Origin: an uncultured Paraburkholderia sp.
GTDB taxonomy: Bacteria > Pseudomonadota > Gammaproteobacteria > Burkholderiales > Burkholderiaceae
Direction of reading: 5' to 3'
DNA length: 64,000 nucleotides
NCBI GenBank assembly: GCA_940747215.1
Contig: CALNWS010000018.1
Span: forward strand, 1-64,000
In this document: positions 58,447 to 64,000 of the stretch, piece by piece
Position numbering within the stretch: position 1 is the first letter of the stretch
Layout: each line of letters starts with the position of its first letter
Position numbers and translations under genes: made by a program
The notes under the pieces: model-generated
The model's input: only the letters and a program-made list of their open reading frames with translations
What the model was told of the DNA's origin: nothing
The model's database searches: none

Positions 58447-58650
58447 TTATGCAACCGAACCCGGATTCAGATCGACTGGCGTGCCTTCCACCGTTTGACG
58501 CGCTTCATCGACGAGCATGACGGGAATGCCGTCGCGAATGGGGTAGGCGAGCTTGTCCGCGTTGCAGATCAGTTCCTGCGCGGCGCGGTCGTAGCTGAGC
58601 GGGCCCTTGCAGATCGGGCAAACGAGGATTTCAAGCAGGCGAGCGTCCAC
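58447..58650 (-). CDS. Trm112-family zinc-ribbon protein
   Basis: 67 aa from a GTG at 58650 ([20 protein letters not shown]). Cys11 and Cys14 plus Cys30 ([13 protein letters not shown]) are the visible metal-type ligands. [14 protein letters not shown] is the second motif. The family activates methyltransferases; the bacterial YcaR role is not well defined. It overlaps the end of lpxK by 20 bp, so translation is coupled. Frame intact. Confidence 0.88.
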   Translation of the reverse strand: MDARLLEILVCPICKGPLSYDRAAQELICNADKLAYPIRDGIPVMLVDEARQTVEGTPVDLNPGSVA

Positions 58651-59647
58651 GGACTTTCTCCACAACTAAAGCAATGAGGCGATGATCGAGCGCGGCTTCG
58701 ACGGGAACAACCCAGATGCGTGAATCGTGCCAAGATTCTAATTTTACCGCATCCTTTTCGGTTATCAGGATCGTGTCGGCGTCCACATCCGTAAAAGGAT
58801 TGCGTTCGAACGCATAGTGGTCGGGCAACGCGCGCGTGACCGGTTTGAGGCCGGCGGCGCGCAACGTCGCGAAGAAACGCTCCGGCGCGCCGATGCCCGC
58901 CGCCGCCATGACGCGATCGCCGCCGAACTGCGCGAGCGGACGGCGTAGCGTCGGATTCTCGAGATGCCACGCGTCGGCGGGAGCGAGTTGCAGCGCGAAC
59001 GTGTTCGGCCACGGCGGCAGCGTGCGCGCATACGGATCGTTAATGAGCGTGGCGTCACGGTGACGCGACAGCGATTCGCGCAGCGGTCCCGCCGGCAGCA
59101 GGAAGCCGTTGCCGCCGAGCCGGTGATCGAACACGACGATCTCGGCATCGCGCACGAGGCGATAGTGCTGGAGGCCGTCGTCGCTCACGATCACGTCGAC
59201 TTCGGGATGCGCGGCGCAGAGCACCTGCGCCGCCGCGACGCGGTCCGGACAGACCCACACGGGCACGCTGGCGCGGCGCGCGATCAGCAACGGTTCGTCG
59301 CCGCCGACACTTGCCAACGACGAAGGATTCACCAGCGTGGGCGACTTGACGCGCGCGCCATAGCCGCGCGACACGACGCCCGGCGTGAAGCTGGCCTCGC
59401 GCAGGGCAGCGACGAGCGCGATCACCGTCGGCGTTTTGCCAGTGCCGCCGACTGTCACGTTGCCGACCACGATCACCGGCACCTTGACGCGCACCGACTT
59501 CAGCCAGCCGAGCGAAAAGGCGGCGCGGCGCGCGGCGGCAATGGCGCCGAACACGCAGGCGAACGGCGTCAATGCCCACGCGAGCGGGCCGCGTTGCTGC
59601 CACTCGCGTGCAAGGCGTACTTCGAGACGGTCGTTGAGATCGCTCAT
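58631..59647 (-). CDS. lpxK: tetraacyldisaccharide 4'-kinase
   Basis: 338 aa. Walker [14 protein letters not shown] (Lys71) after an N-terminal membrane-associated segment; [22 protein letters not shown] and ITEKDAVKL are LpxK motifs. It phosphorylates the lipid A disaccharide at the 4' position on the inner face of the inner membrane. ATG at 59647. It overlaps the downstream Trm112 gene. The frame is intact. Confidence 0.95.
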   Translation of the reverse strand: MSDLNDRLEVRLAREWQQRGPLAWALTPFACVFGAIAAARRAAFSLGWLKSVRVKVPVIVVGNVTVGGTGKTPTVIALVAALREASFTPGVVSRGYGARVKSPTLVNPSSLASVGGDEPLLIARRASVPVWVCPDRVAAAQVLCAAHPEVDVIVSDDGLQHYRLVRDAEIVVFDHRLGGNGFLLPAGPLRESLSRHRDATLINDPYARTLPPWPNTFALQLAPADAWHLENPTLRRPLAQFGGDRVMAAAGIGAPERFFATLRAAGLKPVTRALPDHYAFERNPFTDVDADTILITEKDAVKLESWHDSRIWVVPVEAALDHRLIALVVEKVRGRSPA

Positions 59648-60268
59648 CAGCCGGACAGCAGGGAATGCGGGGTGAAGAGGGCAGCGCGGGCGGCGAGGAA
59701 TCGAGACGGTGGCGTGGAAGCGCTAGGCGCGGTACGCGGGGCAAGCATCAACGCTGTTCTCCTGAGGTTCGAAATAGGTTTGCAACAGGTTCGCGGCAGG
59801 TTCGGCAGGTCGAGCGAAACAATCAGTAAGTAGCAACAGGCTCAGCACTGACAGTGTGCCGCGCGAAGCAGCGCAATGCGAGCCTGCTGGCGGAAACGGC
59901 ATACCGACGAACCCGCCACTCTAGCGCGCGTGCGCCGCGCCCGGCAAGTCGCCAAACGCCCGCGCGGCGTGCTGCAACGCGATATCGTGCGATGTACAGC
60001 CTGTGGATAACTTTGTGGAGAACCTGCCGCCGATCGGCCCGAAAGGGCCATTCCGCGCGCTCTGTATCGGCAACGATTCTCGTTAGTACGAGTAAAAATC
60101 CATATAAATCAATCGGATACATCGAATTTGTGTGATCTGGCGAGCCCTTTGGCAGGCTTGGCCTTGCTGGTCCCCCCATGTGGACACTTTTAACAATTCG
60201 GCGACTACGCTGGACGCCGCTGGCCGCACGGTCTATCGTCTGTCCGGCCAATCACAATCATACATCGC
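59648..60268. other. 620-bp gap between lpxK and xseA; no exbBD; one DnaA-box-like site
   Basis: In many related genomes an exbB-exbD-type pair lies beside lpxK. Here no ExbB or ExbD sequence is found in any frame. A perfect DnaA-box 9-mer TTATCCACA is present on the minus strand at 60002-60010, followed by TTTGTGGAGAA. The rest shows no gene. A short TATC/ATAAATC AT-rich stretch precedes xseA. Confidence 0.5.
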
Positions 60269-61648
60269 ATGAATTCCGATAGCCCTTTTGCTTCGCCGGC
60301 CGCGCCCGGTGGTGAAGTCGTCGTTTCCGTTTCCGCGCTCAACCGAGCGATCGGCACGATGCTCGAACGCTCGTTTCCGCTCGTCTGGGTCGCCGGCGAA
60401 GTGTCCAACTTCACGCGTGCGGCGAGCGGACACTGGTATTTCTCGATTAAGGACGCGCAGGCGCAAATGCGCTGCGTGATGTTCCGAGGTCGCGCGCAAT
60501 ACGCCGAGTTCACTCCACGCGAAGGCGACCGTATCGAAGTGCGCGCGCTCGTCACGATGTACGAACCGCGCGGCGAATTGCAGCTCAACGTGGAAGCGAT
60601 GCGGCGCACGGGACAAGGCCGTCTATACGAAGCGTTTCTCAAGCTGAAAGCGCAGCTCGAAGCGGAAGAGCTTTTCGCCGCCGAACGCAAACGCGCGTTG
60701 CCGCTGCATCCTCGTTCCATTGGCATCGTTACTTCGCTGCAGGCGGCCGCGTTGCGCGACGTGCTGACCACGCTGTTGCGTCGTGCACCGCATATTCCGG
60801 TGATCGTCTATCCCACGCCCGTGCAGGGCGCGGGCGTGAGCGCGAAGCTTGCCGCACAGGTCGAGGCGGCCAACACGCGGCGCGAAGTGGACGTGCTGAT
60901 CGTGTGCCGCGGCGGTGGATCGATCGAAGACTTGTGGGCGTTCAACGAAGAGGTGCTCGCCCGTGCAATTGCGGAAAGTGCGATTCCGGTCGTGAGCGGC
61001 GTCGGTCACGAAACCGACTTTACGATCGCCGATTTCGCCGCCGATGTCCGTGCGCCGACGCCGACCGGCGCGGCCGAACTCGTCAGTCCGCAGCGCGTGT
61101 TGCTGCTGCGCGAACTCGATCAGCGGCATGCGGCGCTCGCGCGCGGTTTCGGTCGAATGATGGAGTGGCGCGCGCAACAACTCGACTGGCTTGCACGACG
61201 GCTCGTGTCGCCGGTCGAGCGTCTCGCGCGGCAACGCATGCACTTGCATCAGTTGAGCGTGCGGCTCGCATCAGCGGGAGCGCGACCTGTGCGTGACGCA
61301 CGAGCGCGCTTTTCGTTGCTACAGATGCGCTGGCAACGCTGGCGTCCCGATCTCGCCGCGCACGAAGCGAAGCTCGGCAATCTTGCGCAACGTCTCGATG
61401 CCACACTCTTACGTCAACATGAACGGCAGACTGCGCGCATTGCGACGCTTGCTGCGCGGCTCGAAGTTTTGAGCCCGCAGCGCACGCTCGAGCGTGGCTA
61501 TACGGCCGTGCTCGATGCACAAAGCGGGCGCGCGGTGCGTGCGCCGTCATCGCTGAAACCGGGGCGCCGTCTCACGATGCACGTTGCGGAAGGCGCCGCG
61601 GACATCACGCTCGCCGACGTGCAGCCACGCCTGACAGACGGTTTCTGA
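60269..61648 (+). CDS. xseA: exodeoxyribonuclease VII large subunit
   Basis: 459 aa. N-terminal OB-fold ([40 protein letters not shown]), catalytic XseA core ([60 protein letters not shown]) and a long helical C-terminal part. With XseB it degrades single-stranded DNA in mismatch repair and recombination. ATG at 60269. The usual TGAPxAA codon here reads [10 protein letters not shown]. The frame is intact. Confidence 0.95.
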   Translation: MNSDSPFASPAAPGGEVVVSVSALNRAIGTMLERSFPLVWVAGEVSNFTRAASGHWYFSIKDAQAQMRCVMFRGRAQYAEFTPREGDRIEVRALVTMYEPRGELQLNVEAMRRTGQGRLYEAFLKLKAQLEAEELFAAERKRALPLHPRSIGIVTSLQAAALRDVLTTLLRRAPHIPVIVYPTPVQGAGVSAKLAAQVEAANTRREVDVLIVCRGGGSIEDLWAFNEEVLARAIAESAIPVVSGVGHETDFTIADFAADVRAPTPTGAAELVSPQRVLLLRELDQRHAALARGFGRMMEWRAQQLDWLARRLVSPVERLARQRMHLHQLSVRLASAGARPVRDARARFSLLQMRWQRWRPDLAAHEAKLGNLAQRLDATLLRQHERQTARIATLAARLEVLSPQRTLERGYTAVLDAQSGRAVRAPSSLKPGRRLTMHVAEGAADITLADVQPRLTDGF

Positions 61649-61775
61649 CACTTGCCCGACACATGGGCGGCGTGTACTTGTGAAGGTCTCTTAGCCCGGA
61701 GACGCGGTGTGCACAAGCAGGAAAGACACTTCCTGCGCGGCACGTTCCGCGATGCCGGGCATAAAGTCCGTTGGT

Positions 61776-61804
61776 TTGCGGGATTATTCCAACTCGCCTA
61801 CAAT
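61776..61804 (+). promoter_or_regulatory. sigma70-type promoter upstream of sodB
   Basis: TTGCGG (61776-61781), 17-bp spacer and TACAAT (61799-61804), about 60 nt before the sodB start, which has GAAGGAAAGC as ribosome site. Confidence 0.65.
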
Positions 61805-61871
61805 CGAGTGCTCTAAAGCGTTATCCGCAAACTCCCCACAACAGATTCAGAAAGAAGGAAAGCAAAGCACC

Positions 61872-62456
61872 ATGACCATGGAACATACGCTCCCGCCGCT
61901 GCCGTTCGCTAAAAACGCACTCGCTCCGAACATGTCGGAAGAGACGCTCGAATATCACTACGGCAAGCATCATCAGACCTATGTGACTAACCTGAACAAT
62001 CTGATCAAGGGTACGGAGTTCGAGAACCTGACGCTTGAAGAAATCGTCAAGAAGTCGTCGGGCGGTATCTTCAATAACTCAGCTCAAGTGTGGAATCACA
62101 CGTTTTTCTGGAACAGCCTGTCGCCGCAAGGTGGCGGTGCACCGACCGGCGCACTGGCTGACGCGATCAACGCCAAGTGGGGTTCGTTCGACAAGTTCAA
62201 GGAAGAGTTCGCCAAGACCGTAATCGGCACGTTCGGTTCTGGCTGGGCATGGCTCGTGAAGAAGGCCGACGGTTCGCTCGACCTCGTGTCGACGAGCAAC
62301 GCCGCTACGCCGCTCACTACCGACGCGAAAGCACTGCTCACGATCGACGTGTGGGAACACGCTTACTACATCGACTACCGTAACGTTCGTCCGAAGTTCG
62401 TCGAAGCGTACTGGAACATCGTGAACTGGGACTTCGCTGCGAAAAGCTTCGCGTAA
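61872..62456 (+). CDS. sodB: iron superoxide dismutase
   Basis: 194 aa from the ATG at 61872 ([20 protein letters not shown]). Metal ligands: His in [13 protein letters not shown], His in QVWNHTFFW, and Asp and His in [13 protein letters not shown]. The pattern [18 protein letters not shown] with Gln/Gly-type residues fits the Fe-type. It detoxifies superoxide in the cytoplasm. Own promoter and terminator (62567-62591). Frame intact. Confidence 0.95.
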   Translation: MTMEHTLPPLPFAKNALAPNMSEETLEYHYGKHHQTYVTNLNNLIKGTEFENLTLEEIVKKSSGGIFNNSAQVWNHTFFWNSLSPQGGGAPTGALADAINAKWGSFDKFKEEFAKTVIGTFGSGWAWLVKKADGSLDLVSTSNAATPLTTDAKALLTIDVWEHAYYIDYRNVRPKFVEAYWNIVNWDFAAKSFA

Positions 62457-62566
62457 GTTTTCTGGGTCAACGCAGTATCGGTATGAGTTTCTGCAACGTG
62501 ACGTGTTGATAGCGTTTGCGGCATAGATTGCCGACGTGCCGTTGCGAAACGCCGTGCTGCTGCAAG

Positions 62567-62594
62567 AAAGCCCTCGAATTTCGAGGGCTTTTTT
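62567..62594 (+). terminator. intrinsic terminator after sodB
   Basis: 11-bp stem AAAGCCCTCGA / TCGAGGGCTTT with ATT loop followed by TTT, about 110 bp after the sodB stop. No other gene lies in 62457-62832. Confidence 0.93.
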
Positions 62595-62832
62595 ATTTGG
62601 GGCTCGTCATCGTGATGGAGGCGCAGCGTCGAAACATAGGATTGCTTCTCACGACTCATGCGTGCGCTTTGGAATCTTTGTCACAGTTCGTAACCGCCTT
62701 ATCGGGCACATGCGATGAATGCTGCTTATGCACAATGAAATGTAAGCGCAAGAAGAAACGGTAACGATCTCGTAACCACCGTTTTCCCAGTTAGGCTAAC
62801 GTTGAATTTCCTATTCCAAGTTTTGCGCCATC

Positions 62833-63405
62833 ATGATTTCAAGACTTAATGCAACGCGTGTTGCACTGCCTGCCGGTGTGGTTGCTTTGGCGCTTCTCGG
62901 CGGCTGTACAGTGGTGCCGCCGAGCGATCCTTCCGTAGTTACATTGCCGCGTACCGGCGAGCCGCTCAATCAGTTCCAGCAGGACGACTATAGTTGCCGC
63001 GATTACGCTTATCGATCGACGAATGCCTCTCGGGCGCAGCACAAGCATCGACGAATAACAGAGTGAACAGTGCGGCAGTCGGCACGCTCGGCGGTGCGGC
63101 CGTGGGCGCATTGTTGGACGCCGCGGCCGGTAACGCGGGCGGTGCGGCGATCGATGCGGGTAGTGGCCTGCTGCTCGGCGGCGCGGCGGATGCCAATGGC
63201 GCGCAATATTCCGCGAACGGTTTGCAGGCTCAATACGATGCAGCTTACGCGCAGTGCATGACTTCGAAGGGGAACACGATTTAGCAACCGCAAGCGCCGG
63301 TTTATGGGCCTCAACCGGTGTACGCGCCGCAACCGGTATGTTGTGCCGCCACCGCGCTACTACGGGCCGGCTCCGGTTATGTACGCACCCTATCAGTACT
63401 ACTGA
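62833..63405 (+). pseudogene. glycine-zipper outer-membrane lipoprotein, disrupted
   Basis: ATG at 62833: MISRLNATRVALPAGVVALA then LLGGC, a lipobox with Cys25. VVTLPRTGEPLNQFQQDDYS follows. A frameshift near 63020 separates the CLSGAAQAS and glycine-zipper part (VNSAAVGTLGGAAVGALLDA). TAG at 63282-63284 (TI-stop-QPQAPVYG) probably came from CAG; another shift precedes the Tyr/Pro-rich end APVMYAPYQYY at 63405. It belongs to the YMGG/glycine-zipper lipoproteins of Burkholderia. Role probably envelope integrity; inactive. Confidence 0.8.
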
Positions 63406-63704
63406 TCGAAAAATTTTCAGTGGAACGCGAGGCGCGATGAATTCATCGCGCTTTTTTCTGCATGCACGTTTTATAGGGTGTCGTACGCCGTTGTATGGCG
63501 GCGCGATGCGACACGATGGCGGCAAATACAGCGCCAAACCGCGTACCGTTAACTTGACCGTAATAATGTGGCTCGTTTTGAATGAGCTGCAAAGAGTCTC
63601 GTGGATTCCCTGATTTGCGGTCACTAGCGGCAAGCGACGCGTCAATGCGAACATCATTCGTTGCACGACTCTGGGCGTCGCATCGTTCGAAAGACGAGGC
63701 GAAT

Positions 63705-64000
63705 ATGCGGACATTGCACAGTGACGGGCGGGCACCCGGGCCGACCCTTGGCGCGCGAGCGGGGGCGTGGGCGGCAGCTGTTTTTGTTGTTTTTTGCTTC
63801 GTCTCCTGTGGCGGCGGTGGCGGTGGATCATCCACGACAGCGTCGGGCACAACCGGTGGCGAATCATCATCGGGCGGCACGGATCGGGGTCTTCCACCGG
63901 GAGCGGGAGCACGACGCCCGGCAGCACGGGCTCCAACGGATCGGGTACGCGCCACCATTGCCTATGCCACCGATGTCCTGACGCATCACAACGATCTCGG
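63705..64000 (+). pseudogene. lipoprotein-like gene, partial at window end, frame-scrambled
   Basis: ATG at 63705; hydrophobic segment WAAAVFVVFCFVSCGGGGGG with a Cys that could be the lipidation site, then a Gly/Ser/Thr linker. In 63880-63950 the better protein reading (GSGSSTGSGSTTPGSTGSNG) is in another frame, but TIAYATDVLTHHNDLG is again in the first frame, so two compensating shifts are needed. The gene runs past the window end. IAYATDVLTHHNDLGRTG-type starts occur in Burkholderia PQQ-like repeat proteins, from memory. Confidence 0.5.

Overview
The window looks like a chromosomal segment of a Burkholderiaceae bacterium of the Paraburkholderia/Caballeronia/Burkholderia group. The evidence is high GC, a proteobacterial isc operon preceded by a low-molecular-weight phosphatase gene, a lpxK-Trm112-kdsB-adk block, xseA-sodB, argF/argG, and protein sequences that read as close Burkholderia orthologues. 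The striking property is the amount of decay. About 37 genes look intact and cover roughly 26 kb (about 40 per cent of the window). About 30 others carry frameshifts, in-frame stops, internal deletions or gene-gene fusions. Housekeeping genes are clean, while catabolic, transport, regulatory and chemotaxis genes are broken. This pattern fits a host-restricted, vertically inherited symbiont in active genome reduction; leaf-nodule Candidatus Paraburkholderia/Caballeronia are the best-known example. The lifestyle is inference.

Layout. 1-0.9 kb: IS66 transposase scrap joined to a broken glycine-zipper gene. 0.9-7.25 kb: complete minus-strand iscR-iscS-iscU-iscA-hscB-hscA-fdx-iscX operon with two IscR-like sites over its promoter and several intra-operonic hairpins. 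7.3-15.3 kb: decayed accessory genes (LMW phosphatase, rhomboid, SDR, FAD monooxygenase, LysR) among an intact RpiR regulator, an aldo-keto reductase and a damaged HxlR regulator. 15.4-30.2 kb: MFS exporter, H-NS-like protein, small secreted proteins, phosphatase, ChaC, FMN reductase and CDP-diacylglycerol pyrophosphatase survive; J-domain, ferritin-like, amidase, desaturase and chemoreceptor genes are dead. 30.4-45.5 kb: a ruined aromatic-acid island with a Rieske dioxygenase system, two porins, an MFS/NCS2 chimera, a GntR regulator with a carboxymuconolactone decarboxylase, an enol-lactonase, CO-dehydrogenase-type genes, an enoyl-CoA hydratase remnant, UbiD/UbiX and an acyl-CoA ligase remnant. 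45.6-62.5 kb: core genes (plsY, yajQ, murB, argG, argF, DUF3579, rpsT, murJ, sirB1-like, adk, kdsB, Trm112, lpxK, xseA, sodB), almost all intact. 62.8-64 kb: two decaying surface lipoproteins.

How the genes work together. The surviving functions are Fe-S cluster assembly, peptidoglycan precursor and lipid II handling (murB, murJ), LPS Kdo and lipid A (kdsB, lpxK), phospholipid entry (plsY), arginine synthesis (argF, argG), translation (rpsT, Trm112), nucleotide balance (adk), DNA repair (xseA) and superoxide defence (sodB). The lost functions concern free living: catabolism of aromatic acids, nutrient-uptake porins, chemotaxis and local regulators. No tRNA, rRNA, CRISPR array or intact mobile element was seen. 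I found no convincing new multi-gene system; the most unusual objects are the in-frame chimeric genes produced by deletion.
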